Source: Chimonanthus salicifolius (Eukaryota; Streptophyta; Magnoliopsida; Laurales; Calycanthaceae). Taken from it: a stretch of 64,000 bases of DNA. Made by a program: the position numbers and the translations under genes. Of the stretch, positions 35,221-48,130 are shown one piece after another; the stretch's first letter is position 1; every line of letters starts with the position of its first letter. The notes under the pieces were generated by a model that saw only the letters and a list, made by a program, of their open reading frames with translations, did not search any database and was not told the origin of the DNA. The stretch lies in assembly GCA_013350335.1 (NCBI GenBank), contig CM023539.1, positions 45,618,631 through 45,682,630 on the forward strand, written 5' to 3'.

Positions 35221-37384
35221 CCGAAGTGGCATGCATTTTCTAATTTTTCTATTTTACTACCTTTACGGATGACATTTATAGCCCCCATTGTGGACAAATT
35301 AAAGATTGATTTTCTTTCTAATTTCTGATTGACTGCGACATAACTAACATTTATTCAACAATTATTATTGTTAATAAAAAATTTATCTCATCTATTTTTT
35401 TAACCTAGATCTCTTGAGCATCCGAATAATTTTTGGAACATCTCTTCCTCTCAATGTTTTTGTTATTCTGATTTTTTTAATGAAATTATAAAAATGATTT
35501 AATTACTCTCTTAAAAAATGTAAATTAAATAAATAAATATAAATTAAATTTAAAAATTTAAGAATATAAATTGCATATTTTTGAAGCCCAACAACTTATT
35601 TTATAAAAGCTTTTGTTCATCCCGAGATAAAGTTGACTTCAAATTAGTATTCTTTAAAGCATTTAAATTCCATTATCCACTTTCATATTTCAGAAATAGA
35701 GAAATAAAACTATTATAAAAAATAAATTTAGTAAAATAGATAAGTATAATTAAGAACTAGAGAAAGAAGATTTTTTTATTTTTTATTTATAATTAAAGGG
35801 AACTCTAAGCAACACTTTCGGCATAAGCTTTTCTAAACCCCTCGAAGGACTGACATCTAAATCTTTAAGAAATTTCAATTAGTAGATTCAAAATATTATT
35901 GATATATTTATATTTCTATCAAAATTTTATGATCCAAGGATGAAAAAATTTTCCTATAAAATTTTAATTGAGATTGGGAATGAAATGATAACATTAAATT
36001 GCAAAAGTTTTGGAAATGGGAAAATAAAAGGTGTCCAGATGAATTTTCTACTTGGATGAAAGTTATGAAAATGTTTAATTATAAAGTTTAAATTATTCAG
36101 GACAATTATAATAATAAATGGGTATAAGATGATATGAATTATAGGATTATAATTTTAAGTACTATTGAAATTTATGTTTATATTGTTAAAATTTGATTTG
36201 AATGTAAAGATAAATTTAAATATCTTCAAAAATAAATAATATAAAATTCTAAATTCTGAAAAAAGATAAGAGGTACCTTCTTATTACAAGTTTACAACGG
36301 AATTAGATAAAGGAAAAAAACGAGTTGCGTGTGACTTGTGAGGCCGTTTAGTTCGTTGTCACGGACAACGGATTGAAAGGCCAAGGAGAAGCGCACGTGT
36401 GTTTCACAATAAACCATGGAAATTTCTATTTTTAAAAAAATATTTTAAACTATCTTGAGATTTTTTATTTTTTGTGATGGGAAAATTTGACTGGACTCAA
36501 TTTGTAAATTTGAGATTTAAGTTGAAATTTTCAATTTTATATAATATCTTAGAGTTTGTGTTTGCTAAAAAATAACAAGACTACTTTTAGAATAAAAGAT
36601 TTCATTGCTTATGATGAAAATTTTGAATGGACTCATCACATAATATATTTGAAATTTATAATATTATATATTAATTTTATCATTATAATTGTTATTTTCT
36701 ATTTATTCTATCTTAAAAAAAATTTATGCAAGTATAAAAGTCAAAAAGTTCTCTACCTTGTCAAAAATTTTGTAGAATTAAAGTGGCGTATATATTAAAA
36801 TTTTCTAGTAAAGATTAAGGATAATCTTAAATTGATATAATTGAGTTATGAGGTTTTTATGGCTCAATTTGGATTATATGACATTAGATAATAAAATGGT
36901 TTATTGATTCTATCAATTTTTTTTTTAAAAAAAGTGATTGATGTAAATTTTTTAATAACTATTCTTATTACATATAAATAGTTATACAATTTAAAGTAAT
37001 AAAATTGACAATTGAACTGAAGCGCTTTGCCAACTATTGATTGTATTTGTTTAAATCAAATTAATAAAAAAATTTAAATAAAATTTATTTTTTATAATCA
37101 ACATAACAATGCTTTTTATTTTACTTTAGAGTTATCGTGTATAATAAGTTAATAGATATTATTTAAATTAAAATTAAGTCACTAGGACAGCCCTTCTATT
37201 CTATAAGAAGGCACCCCTTAGTACTTTTTTAAATGACCAAAATATTTTTAATAAAATATTCATATAAAATAATTATGTATTTTAAAATCTCTAACTCTTG
37301 TTCATTTTCAAATTTAGAAGGAGGTGATTCCTCTTCTTCTTCGTTTCTTGAGGTCAAAAATATTTTGTGATTATGGTTAGTTGT
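35221..37384. other. AT-rich intergenic, no gene seen
   Basis: Short open frames such as 36556-36798 are rich in I, F, Y and K, as random AT-rich DNA translates. No paired repeats recognised. Confidence 0.5.
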
Positions 37385-37392
37385 GGGAGAAC

Positions 37393-37560
37393 CAGGGGTA
37401 CAAAAAACGGTATCGGCCGATATTTTTCTCTTTCCTCCTCTTTTTTTTTTTTAAATATCTGCCGATATTCTGAATATCGGTCGATACGATATGATATCGG
37501 CCGATATGATGCTCTCTAAAACTGATATATATATCGTATCGGCCAATATTTCGACCACTG
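37393..37560. mobile_element. hAT-like MITE, ATCGGCCGATAT family, 168 bp
   Basis: gggagaac flanks it exactly (37385-37392 and 37561-37568). Left end CAGGGGTACAAAAAACGG; right end read inward CAGTGGTCGAAATATTGG. It contains four or more tcggccgatat-type palindromes around a T-run. Same subtype as the copy at 24887 (shared gccgatatttttctct). Confidence 0.9.
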
Positions 37561-37568
37561 GGGAGAAC

Positions 37569-40030
37569 AACTTGGCTATGTAATTTTTTATGATTTTTCT
37601 TTTTCTTTTTTATTTCAACAATTTTTATCTATGATTAGCTATTACATGTGTTCTACATGCAATGTAGGATCATTTATTGATTTGTTTTGTAAATAAAGTA
37701 GTTAATAAATGAATAAAGATATGTTTGTATATCCAATTATACACTAATCAATTAAAATAGTTCATGATATAAATGCGAAATACATGATATATTAAGAAGA
37801 CAATCTATTCGTTAAAAAGAATTAAGTTAAGGACAAAATAAACAATTTACAAAATGAGGAATTCTTTCATACACCATGGTTTTGTAATTTTTTTCAGACA
37901 CTTTCAAAATAGAGATCCAATTACATGGACCTATTTGAAAAAAAATCACTTTGTATGGGACTGGACAATTCATAGCTCATTTTTTGGCTAAGTGGAAATG
38001 GAATTGTAAAGTCTAAATATAGTCAGTTAATTTTATTCTTTTTTTCAATCGATAATCTCCCGCCTTAGAAAATGAAAAGTGCCAAGTTCGTGCTCCACAT
38101 GTAAATTCAAAAAAAGAAGAAAAAGAGATCACAATAGGCTCTTAAATTATCTAAAAACAAGAGACCGAAGTGTCTGTTTGCAAAGATGGGAGACGGAAGG
38201 AGAGAGAGAGAGAGGAGAAAGAGAAGGAATGAAAAGAGAGGAAAAACATTTTCAAATAAAGAAAGGGAAAAAGAATTATACCGCACGAGCTTGAGGCAGT
38301 TCGAAGAGGAGGTTTTTCGATCAATCCTGGACGGAATAAATTACTTCTGTCTGGGGTCTTGCTTTGGACGGCTCTTCGTAAATACGGTTCCTGTGCGGCA
38401 GGTTGTGATCGTCGGTGTAAGATGAAACCAAAGTTCCGTGTAAATGTATTTATCCAAAAAAAATTATGAAATGTTAATATATACTATGGTCCGATGACAG
38501 GAATTGATAGATCATCAACTAGGATTTTGTAAATGGGTGGACATGCTACAATTAAGAGAAAACATGAATGACCATTCATTTCCTCCCAAAAATTTAATGA
38601 TCAATTTCAAAAGTCAACAACCGAAGATGCACCACAAAAAACAAATCTTTACAACTGTAGAATCCAAAAGTCCAAAAACTCAGTATCATCAAAGCCAATT
38701 CCATTTATTTTAATTGGCTTTTGAAGTTCTACTTCTCCATGATTAGTGAACATCAATTGAAGAATAGAAATAACTAAGATGAAGAATCAAAAGAATCTCA
38801 AGTAAAAAAGCACCACGCAAATGGGGAGGCCATCAGAGATATGGATTGAGATCGACAAGACTTGATATGATAGAATATTAGGTGATTAAAAATATAATTG
38901 TTGATAGGGGTTGAGCAAAAAAGTAACTCAAAAATCAAAACTTAAATAATGGGACAAAGGCTTCAATAACGATGAGAATGATATTATCTTAGATATGATA
39001 TACTTGAACTCATTGATTTTGTTGCAAGTCACTGAAGACCACCAATATCTAAAGATGTCTCCAGGGAATAACCTAAAAAGTGTTGATTGCTACATGAATA
39101 GAATTTAATAAGACATTAGTTTAGATAATTCCGAATATAAACATAATTCTAAATTGATGAGATAAATGACTATACGATTATGATGATATAATGTGTAGAT
39201 AAAAGCTTGAGATGGTACACGACTCAAACTTACAATCTTTTGGTTGTAACTATGAGCACTAGGCTCTTGTAGATGCATGAGATCTTCAAAATTCATATTG
39301 TATAATTAAAGTTCAGAAGTATAAGGCTGCTATCATTTTGTGAAGGGCATAAAGAATCCATCTTGGTAGTTAATGTAAAGCATTAGGATATCTTTTGGGG
39401 AATTGGAGATATTATTTAGACATGTACAATAATCAGCCAATGGAGTTGTAGATTTTTTTGATAGAGATCTGATTCTTTTGTTAGTTTTTTTTTTGTAATA
39501 CTTGTAAAATTGTCCAGTATAATCCTCTTATCCTGGTTATACTTTTCCATAATTCTATCCTTTTGAATAAAACTCTTACTGTTTCAAAAGAATTATTTAA
39601 GCTTAGAAGTACTTGTAATTAAATTTACCAGGAAATCAAGAAATACCAGAGAACAATAGCCAAGGCAAAGGATTTGATGAAGAAATGTAAAGCCAAGTCA
39701 CTAAGGACTGTAATATCTGATAATATCTCTTGGGAGGCACTACTGAGGAAAAAAGTTCCTTTTGTGAAGGCCACATCCATTTTAGCATTCGAGACTAAAT
39801 CATTAAGATTGGTTGAAAGATCTAAGGAATGATTGCACCTACGAAGGTTGGACCCAGTGAGAGATTTGTTTGCAAATTGCCAACCAACAAAAAGTCTCAA
39901 TCTTTGACGAAGCAAAAACCCCTTTAAAAGTTTCCAATCATTGGGTCCAATTAAGATCTAGATATGGGTTTGGTGCCTAAAGCAAAACCAAGGCACTAAT
40001 AAGAAGTTTACATATAGCACACTCACAAAT
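37569..40030. other. Intergenic, mostly unassigned
   Basis: A GA-rich stretch at about 38196-38260 yields charged spurious frames. Family 3 SINE-like ends appear near 38940-38985 and 39140-39180. A minus-strand frame at 39625-39915 has no recognisable motif. No gene is called. Confidence 0.4.
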
Positions 40031-40039
40031 TTGGGCTAA

Positions 40040-40790
40040 ACAGAGCAGATATAAGAAAAAGAAAAATGCCTAATAGGATTAGACCCAAAACAAGAACAGA
40101 AAAAAGAAAAAGAAAAAAATAACAAAATAAAAAATAATCAAAATAAAATCTCTTCTGAACTCAAAGGAGAAACACGCCATAGGAAAGGCCGGTGACACCA
40201 AGCTTGGCTAAAAAGTCAGCCACTCCGTTCGTTATTCGGCCGACGTGAGTGAAGGAAACATCCATTCCTAAAACTATCTCCCTAACCAAAGTAATCAGTT
40301 TCCAGGGTGGGCACTTATGTCCTTTTGCCCACTTAATTACATTTGTCAAATCCCCCTCAATGATGAATTTTCCTTGACCATACGATTTCCAGGTAAGCAA
40401 AGCTCTTCTAATGCTAATGATTTCCATCTCGTTGGAATATTTAGTTCTCACTGACTCAATGAAAACAATAGATGTGGTCCCCTCATGATCTCTAAGCACC
40501 CCACCAATCCCAGTGGGTCCAGATTTCCCTCTTGAACTATTCAGTTTTTCTTGTTTAAACGAACGATAAAGCACTTCCCCAAGTTCAAACTCAATCCAGT
40601 AACCATTTGAAACTTTTTCGAACTACCTTCACTTGGAAAAGCTCTCGTTCATTAGTAGAACAACATAGAAGAGTATTGCCTGCAAACTAAAGATGGTAAG
40701 CCACAACATCCTCCCTACTCACTTAAAAGCTCCAACTCAAGCTAATCTCCCAAGCACAAAGCATCAATTATTGAACTCAAGATCTTTTTT
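40040..40790 (-). mobile_element. LINE remnant: RT fragment fused to RNase H
   Basis: On the minus strand, 40790-40575 reads as a reverse transcriptase fragment (AYHLQFAGNTLLCCSTNE, where active elements have FADD), with stops. A deletion joins it to an intact RNase H-like frame, 40574-40161: GIGGVLRDHEGTTSIVF, FIIEGDLTNVIKWAKG and GVADFLAKLGV. The 3' UTR (40160-40040) includes ggtctaatcctattaggc, like the LINE at 31911. The loss of the catalytic aspartates and most of the RT makes it inactive. Confidence 0.8.
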
Positions 40791-41734
40791 TATGAGGCAG
40801 GCGTCTTGACCATTAGGTCAAACTTTGATATATATTGATGTGGCCATTCCAAGCGTAATTGAATCAAATTAAAATGATGAGATCTATTCAGACTTCAATG
40901 AATTTTTTTCAATGATCTTAAATTGAAGTTGGAAAAGAGGATCCGATTAACTTTTTAATAGATCTACTTGTTGCACTTAATTCAACCTCGTGTGCTATGA
41001 ATTTAGGACGGTTATGTCATATTTCAATTGTACGTCAATTCCATTAAAGTGTTATCGCGTAGTGTCAATAATCTTAGTGAGATTTTGAGCCTAAACTCAT
41101 TCTTGAATGAACTTGGATGAGTAATCCTCAGAGCCCCAACCAAAGACATTATGACGTTGGTGACTGAAAATTCTTAGTTTTGAATTCCTTGATCTGGATT
41201 GTAGAATTCATATATAAACTTTTCATTTAAATCGGTGGTCTAAGGAAGTCTGTGAAATTTCACTCATTCATCGGTTGGTAATCAATTTTCTTTAAGTTTT
41301 CACCTTTGGTCGTCATCATAAATAAATTTGATGGCTAAAATGACTTTTAGTTTTAAATTTCGATTTTGAGGGCTTGGATCCTAAGATAGATTTTACTTAT
41401 GACTTTTAATTCTACACTTTGATTCTAGGTTCTCTTTTTTTATTTAGCATTAATTCACAAACAATTAATTGAGTGTAATACCACCGTCATTGAAACTTCC
41501 GATTTCATTTTCTTTTATGATCAAGATGTCCAAACCTCTTAGAATCAGATTTCATTCTTTTTATTTATCACAAATTCACGAACAATGTGCCTCAAAATCT
41601 ATGCCACTTGAACAATTTTTTTACTTGCGACAAAGGATAAGCATTTGCATACAGCAAATATCACTCTAGTTGTATTAAAGAACAAATCCAGATAGTTACA
41701 ACCAAGTGACTGATCATGTCATATGTTCAGGCAC
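40791..41734. other. Intergenic, nothing firm
   Basis: No gene recognised. A short piece at about 41511-41545 matches the 3' end of SINE family 2. Confidence 0.4.
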
Positions 41735-41905
41735 CAGGAGTGTAAATATCGATTTTGAGAACCTTTATATATCGGCCGACATCCGATATAATATTGGCGA
41801 TATATATCGTCAATATTGGCCGATATTGGTGGATTTTGTAAAAAAAATAAAAAAATAAAAATAAAAGAGAAATATATCGGCCGATATCCGAATATATCCA
41901 CCTTA
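41735..41905. mobile_element. Truncated hAT-like MITE, ATCGGCCGATAT family
   Basis: Left end CAGGAGTGTAAATATCG, then tatatcggccgaca, gatattggc, ggccgatattgg, an A-run and atatcggccgatatccg. The right terminal repeat is not recognisable and no duplication was found. Confidence 0.6.
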
Positions 41906-42288
41906 ACACAATGCTAAACAAGAGAATTAGGATCTCATTAACAGAGTGACAACACCCACTCTAGATTGAATTTAGGTTTTTTTAAAGCTGAATTGATGAT
42001 CGAATCACTTTCACTCTGTTAAATGGTCGGCTTAAAACCAGTCTCAACCAGTTAAATCAACCGGCTTTTGAGTTTTACCTGAGTTCCTGACTAACTTGAA
42101 TGGTTCTTAAGACCTAAAATCTAGAACAGGATGAAACCAAACTGGATAGGTGTAAATTCCAGTCAAACTAATCTGATTGAATCTTAGAAATTAAAACAGT
42201 GATTTGAGTCTAGCAGGTTTTGTAGCGAGTGATGAGACCATGGCTTAGAACAAAGGTATACATCCTGAATATGGAGGACAGTTTCTCA

Positions 42289-42432
42289 TTTTTTTTTTTA
42301 TGATCAAGGTGTCTAAGGTCTCACATGTATTGGGACATGAGACCTTTTAACCCGACTAATCCTTGAGGCATGTGCCAGCCTCTCAATCCGACACACATCC
42401 GGTAAACAACTACGGGGAATGGCCTTGAGGGG
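42289..42432 (-). mobile_element. SINE family 2, minus strand
   Basis: The plus strand begins with a T-run, then atgatcaaggtgtct, ccgactaatccttgaggc and atgtgccagcctc, the complement of the family 3' half. Imperfect duplicates acagtttctca (42278-42288) and acaatttctta (42433-42443) flank it. The tRNA-like head is largely lost. Confidence 0.65.
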
Positions 42433-42714
42433 ACAATTTCTTATATTATAATCAGTCAATCATCCCATATTCCCTCTTTTGCTAGAGACACCATCCCAAT
42501 GGATTTTCTACAAAAAGGAGAAATAAGCTAGCATCACCTTCGTTCACCTTCAACATGAATATAAGAAATTGATTTTCCACAGAAGCACCCTAGAAGGGAA
42601 AATTTCTGATTGCTTGGAATTACACACGACGGCACAAGGAAGGAAGCTCTTTAGGTCTAAAATAATATAGAGTGATTTTTTGACATGAAGAACGATATAG
42701 TGGGACAACGGCCT

Positions 42715-42810
42715 CAACATATTGAATATCTTAGAACCAAAATTTAGAGCCAAAGACCATTTCAACATATTGAATATCTTAGAACCAAAATTTAGAGCCA
42801 AAGACCATTT
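42715..42810. repeat. 48-bp tandem duplication
   Basis: Copies starting at 42715 and 42763 are almost identical and include aacatattgaatatcttaga and gagccaaagaccatttca. It is a recent slip or duplication in non-coding DNA. Confidence 0.9.
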
Positions 42811-44883
42811 CAAGCCCGTATAAATCAGAACCAACTATGAGATGGTCACTGATTTTAAAGCATTTGAACCAGATGGCTATGCTATCAGTGACGTTTGGTC
42901 CCAATATTTAGTTCTAAATTATGCAAAATTTCATTGACCCATTACATACTTGGAACTTTATGCTTAAGGGTAGGTCTAGCAAACGTCTGGGCTTAAAAGC
43001 CTGGATGCTCTGATTATCATGGAGAGTTTGACTATCAAACTGTTTAATGAGAGTAATGAATCATCATAATACTTGACTCTTAATGATAAGAAATAAATCA
43101 TTGAATAAATATCTTTAACTCGCATAGTTAATCAACATTAAAGATGCATCAAATGGATGCCGATCACACTAATCTAAATTTGAAGAAAAACTAATATTTT
43201 GCATAATTTAAATTAATCATTGAATGAGCCTACATAGAGGCCTGTACACCTAGACAGACTGGGCGCCGAGGCTGATTGTAGCATCACTTTTAAGACAATA
43301 CACACTAGATTGCTGATTGGTCGTGGCACTTCCTCAAACAAAGGATAAGATGATAAAAAAGATTGTGCCGCATATGGTCCATCCAAGATTCGATTTTAAA
43401 AGTTGTACTGGTTTTGGAGGTGTCAGTACCCGTACCTCCCCATGGGTAATATGCTTGCATCTTGCAATACACAAAGATACCTGTCGAAATTTAATAAGTA
43501 TGACAGGAATTCCAGGTGCCCAAGGTCGTACCCAATCTACAAATCCTTGACAGTATTTGGGGGCAAGAACATCCTCCATCTCTAGAATCTAGTTTTATTT
43601 CTCCCAAGGCTAGAAAGTCATCGAATCAACTGTTTTACAATCGGAAACCTGATTCTCCCATTGTTACATGTAAGATAGTCCCTTATCCAGAATACTGATA
43701 TGAGAAAATCAAATAGTAATTGCAGAATGTAAGGTAATAGTGTGTCTAGACAAATTTGACAGAATTCCACTTCAAAAAGAAAAAGAAAAAGATGGAACCC
43801 AAATAATTTTTTCTTCTTTTTTGAGTGGTTAAACCCAAATGATTTTTTGGGGCTTGGTCGAAAGTCATGGAAATGGCTCTCCCCCTCTCTTCCCCCTTTC
43901 CACAACTCTTGTGGAAAATGACCAAGCCAAGGAAATAATTTTCCATGGAAAATGTTATCCACAAGCATGCCCTAAATGACAACCAACACTGAAATTCCAA
44001 GTAAATCCTAAAACTTCAGTGGTAATTTATCATAAACTCCAAGCAACCTTAAGGTTGCATAATTAACACTTACCAATTCTGCTTTAAGTTTTGTCCATAT
44101 ATGAATCTTCAATGGTCCATTTTTAGGGGCTAGGTTTGGGTGTGGTTTCTAAGGTCTCTACATCTATCCATCCATCCATTCGTCCATGTGTCAGACCTTA
44201 AGGATAACATTAAATAACTGACAATTAACTACCAAGTAATGGTGATTGTGTCCATGGTAATTTATCATAAGTTACCCACATGGGTTGGCCCATTTTCTAC
44301 TCTTTCTTTAAAATGGCTTCTTGATTTGAAGCCACAACCTTTTAGGTTGTATAACAAACAAGTACCAATTGTGCCCAACCTGTTGTCCTCCTCTTTCATC
44401 TTCAGTCCATTTTCAGAGTTGGGTTGGTTTGGGTTCCTAAGATCTATGAGGCATTCTTAGCATGCAAGTTGCAAACAACAAGGAATCACAATCATAGAGG
44501 AACCACAGGAAATACTAGACTAATATTTTTTTTTCAAGACAGACACATTCATAAACTGCTTCCCCCTAATAGCTGAGGTGGGTATATCAGTTGGAGAAAG
44601 ATCTAGAGCGAAGAAGAAGAGGCGGCGAAAAATATGTACAATGAACCACATAAAACCCAAAAAAGGTCATAAGTAAAATCAGTCAAAGCTAATTGAGATA
44701 AAAGAGCAAGACTAAGCCAAATATAGAAGTGCTCAGCATGGAACAATGATGAAATAGTACAAAGAACATTGTCAACCACTGGTTATATGGTTATACCCAG
44801 TTGGAGAAAAGATGAAGCGAGATTGATTGGAATCATGGAAGAGCATAAATGCAGATGATCATAAAAGGTTGGGCGAGGAAGTC

Positions 44884-44885
<2 letters not shown>
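42811..44885. other. Intergenic, unassigned
   Basis: No gene is called. The minus frame 43334-43579 has a somewhat protein-like composition but no recognised motif. The segments 44015-44165 and 44250-44455 are diverged direct repeats (ggtaatttatcataa, accttnaggttg, tccattttnag). Confidence 0.4.

Positions 44886-44924
<39 letters not shown>
44886..44924. repeat. (GA)n microsatellite
   Basis: About 19 uninterrupted GA units. Confidence 0.95.
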
Positions 44925-44926
<2 letters not shown>

Positions 44927-45199
44927 CTATATATCCATCTGTATATCTGATGTAGGACACTATGCTTTTTGTGTGAAGGTATTAGAGCTTAGATGAAATT
45001 TGTTGCATTGACTGGTGAGTAAACTAGAAGCTATGACTACTAAAATTAGAAAATCAATTGGGTAAAAGGCAAGAATTTCAAGGAATATCTTCTGACAACT
45101 TAGAAAGAGGGTGGAGAACATGTATGAAAAGTGGAATATTGAATGAGAAGACAAAAGAGAGATGGAAGAACAACAAATACAATGGATCAAGTTTAAATG

Positions 45200-45470
45200 T
45201 TGAGAAGCAGCCAGAGGTAAACCAAGGCCAGCTGGAACTGATGGGATTTCACATCACTCAGATGGGGACATGAAACTAAATATTTCAACTCCAGTTGGAA
45301 CAGAAGAATCAAATGAAGTGGAGGTTTCATTCATGCACAAAAATAATCAGTGAATGCAGTGGCAAATTATTTGGCAAAGAATGGAGTACATAAGGACAAT
45401 ATGTATATTGAGTCATCACTCGACTGAACGGAAATGACATTGTGTAACAAGTTTTAGGGGGATGTTAGTT
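45200..45470 (+). mobile_element. LINE RNase H remnant
   Basis: The plus strand near 45350-45392 reads NAVANYLAKNGVH, the conserved C-terminal motif of LINE RNase H domains. The surrounding frame is broken. Boundaries are approximate. Confidence 0.5.
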
Positions 45471-46559
45471 CTCATGTATATTGAGTCATCTCTCTCTCTC
45501 TCAACCACACGTGATGCATGCTTCTCTCAAACTTGCAGCAACAACACTAGCTCATTTCATTTCCTCCTTTCTCTGATCAAACTTGTTATACTCAGAAGGG
45601 TTTTTTAAAAGGAAAAAAAGAGGAAGATAGTACCCTTTTAGAGTGGTTTGTACTAAGGATTTGTTAATATATAATGTTATTAGATAATAAAGAAATTCAC
45701 TGGTCTCACCCTTGAATTATTAGACTCTCAATTAGACAACCAAAACTCAAAACAGTTTTACTGAAATAACTTTTTCTGATGACTTTAATTAGAAAGAATA
45801 ATTTGTCATCTAAACTAAATCAAGGGCACCTCCATCATTCTCTCTAGAAACAATGCCAATGGTTCCTCATCTCCCTTGCATTCTGATCGTCTTCTCTCAT
45901 TTTCCTTCGGAAAATCTTGAAAACTTCAACCACTTCTGCTGCCCGCAGCTGCCAGAAACACATGCATCCTCCCTTTTCTCCAAAGAAAGTCTCTTCTCAT
46001 CCAACCCTCAAAAACCCACCCACCATCCAACAACAACAAAAATTGACCAAAACCTCATTGTCTCCCTCTCCAACCACATCATACTCCTACTTGCTGTTTT
46101 GACGTCCTCTTCCTCCAACCTGATGTTTCTCTCCCAACATTAATGCCTGTGAGCTTCAAATTACAAAGAATTCCTATGTATTTTAGGATGCATGTAGAAG
46201 GAATGATATTCCAGTGCAATTTTGTGTGTAGGCAGATGGATTCAAACAAACACGTAAAATATCTATTCCAAATCCTTTATTTGCAACAGAAATAGGAAAA
46301 TAATCATCAGGTGAATCTCTCAAACATGCAACTGCCTCTTCACTTAGATCAAATCAGACCACCTTATTTGATTTGGGTGCACAAATTGTCATATGCTTCA
46401 TGCTTAGCTTTAGTTGTGGCTTTCTTAGTAGCTCTTTTCACTACCTTGTATCTTTCTAAGTCCTCCATCTCCCTATTTTATGCCATTCTTTATAATGTCC
46501 TTTTTCTTTCATTATAATGTCCCTTTTCGTATAATTAGCCCTTTTATTGATATGTAGTC
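45471..46559. other. Intergenic, CT-rich in part, unassigned
   Basis: A 96-codon plus-strand frame at 45853-46143 is rich in S, P and H because the DNA is pyrimidine-rich. It has no recognisable motif and no promoter was seen, so it is not called as a gene. Confidence 0.4.
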
Positions 46560-46866
46560 TCTTGTTTCATTTGGATTCTTCACGCACATCTTTTTGGACT
46601 TGTTCAACCCAGCTAGCCTTTCAATTTTGGCCAAATGCGCCGCCTGGGTTCTTCCCTCCCAGATTTTTAGAACTTCTCTATCTCGGACATAGTGAGAGCA
46701 TGAAAAGTGTCTTGATTTAGCTTAATGTCTTGTTTTCGGGTTCATGTTCCTTTTTTGGGTGTATTGGGCTACAGGCTTTTTCCTTTGTTTCTTTTGTTTT
46801 ATCTGTATTGCGCACTTTCGGTGCCTCTTCATTATTAATATATTATCCGTTACCATTTCAAAAAAA
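46560..46866 (+). mobile_element. LINE 3' end, plus strand
   Basis: The 3' UTR-like tract ends ttatccgttaccatttcaaaaaaa, a typical plant LINE terminus. No protein-coding part or duplication could be set with confidence. Confidence 0.55.
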
Positions 46867-47399
46867 TATTCCTACTTCTCAATATCATTTTTAGAAGTTG
46901 TTGAATCTTCCTTCTCAAAACCCACTGCCACCTTATTTTTGCAAACATTCAGTCTTATCTATTATCTAGCCATTGATACCATCATCATCATCAATCATTT
47001 TCACTCTCTCCTGAAATGACTTCACAATAATTAGAAAATATCCTCTCTACACCTTAATAAAAAGTAACTTAGTTACGACCCATTACAACCACTCTTGAAA
47101 GTCACAAAGTGTGCTCTCTCCTGAAGTTACATATTATTAGCTATTGCCAGATCAAAGGCCATTGCATAATCAAAGATTCATCCTCCCATCTCATTCCTCC
47201 CCTAAATTGCACTCCATGTCTACTTTTACACCATTTTTTGAGTGATAACAAACACTTTATTGATGAGAGAGAGAGAGTACACATTTTATACAGACGACTC
47301 AACACGCCAATGCATAACGGAGAAAATTCAAAATTGCTACAGCTAGCTACACATTCATGACGATGATGATACACATGAAAAAGAAATGGGTTGGAACGT
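46867..47399. other. Intergenic, nothing recognised
   Basis: Short frames only, no motifs. Confidence 0.4.
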
Positions 47400-47900
47400 A
47401 TAGCTTCATCCTGTATCTGCTTAATAATGGTAGTAGTAGGCAGAAAAGACCAATTCCCATTTAGCATAAAGGACACAGGTACATACCTATTAACTTGGGC
47501 CAAGACCTCAGAGCCAAAAATATATCAACCAACCCTACTCTTGGTAATGAAGGCTCTTTCCATAACAAGTTTTGAACCCATTCTCAATCAGTTGCATCAC
47601 ACTTCATAACAATAGTTCTTTGATTCATTACACCCTTCCAAGCCCTAGGAACCTCAGAAAGAATATGGTAAGTATGAAAACAGTGTTATCATATTTAGAG
47701 CTCATCCAGTCATTCCATAGAGATGTTATGCGACAAACCACTCTCTAAAGTTGTTTTACCAGACACAAGACATTTAGTATGTCCATGCTTGTTAACCCCA
47801 AACCCCTGGCAGATTTAGGCCAACATATTTCATCCCACGCTATAATATGTAATGAAGGTTTGACTAGTCTTCCATAGAAATTCAGAACATCTACTTGATG
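47400..47900 (-). mobile_element. LINE remnant, late reverse transcriptase region
   Basis: The minus strand reads AWDEICWPKSARGLGLTSMD, then CLVKQL and SLWNDWM, the pattern found just after the RT domain in plant LINEs (WDxVCxPKxxGGLG). Stops and frameshifts interrupt it. Lower coordinates may continue toward the zinc-finger RT tail. Confidence 0.65.
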
Positions 47901-47949
47901 GAGTCCAAGCATGCAGAAGGCATAAGGAGAACATTAAACAATACAATTA

Positions 47950-48130
47950 GTTTGGGATGAGCTTGTAGTAGAGTTTGTAAGAGTTTAATGTGCAATAATA
48001 AGATTTCGGGTTTGAGTCCTATGGGAATGAGAGATGTGCAGTCAATCAGTAGAAAAGGTTTGTCAAATCCAATTATGAGTGCCAACCACAAATGGATGGG
48101 ATAAATAGCTTCAAGTGATGATGATTGATA
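47950..48130 (+). mobile_element. SINE-like element, family 3
   Basis: B-box-like cgggtttgagtcctatggg, then gtgccaaccacaaatggatg and ggataaatagcttcaagtga ending in gatgatgat. No A-run; the tail is a GAT repeat. Confidence 0.55.

Noticed and set aside
38079..38425. Charged plus-strand frames near 38.2 kb
   Set aside because: They translate a purine-rich low-complexity tract in two frames at once.
43334..43579. 81-codon minus-strand frame with protein-like composition
   Set aside because: No motif recognised, no promoter or splice context, and it overlaps another open frame. It could be a gene fragment but is not supportable.
45853..46143. 96-codon S/P/H-rich frame
   Set aside because: Composition follows pyrimidine-rich DNA; no motif or start evidence.
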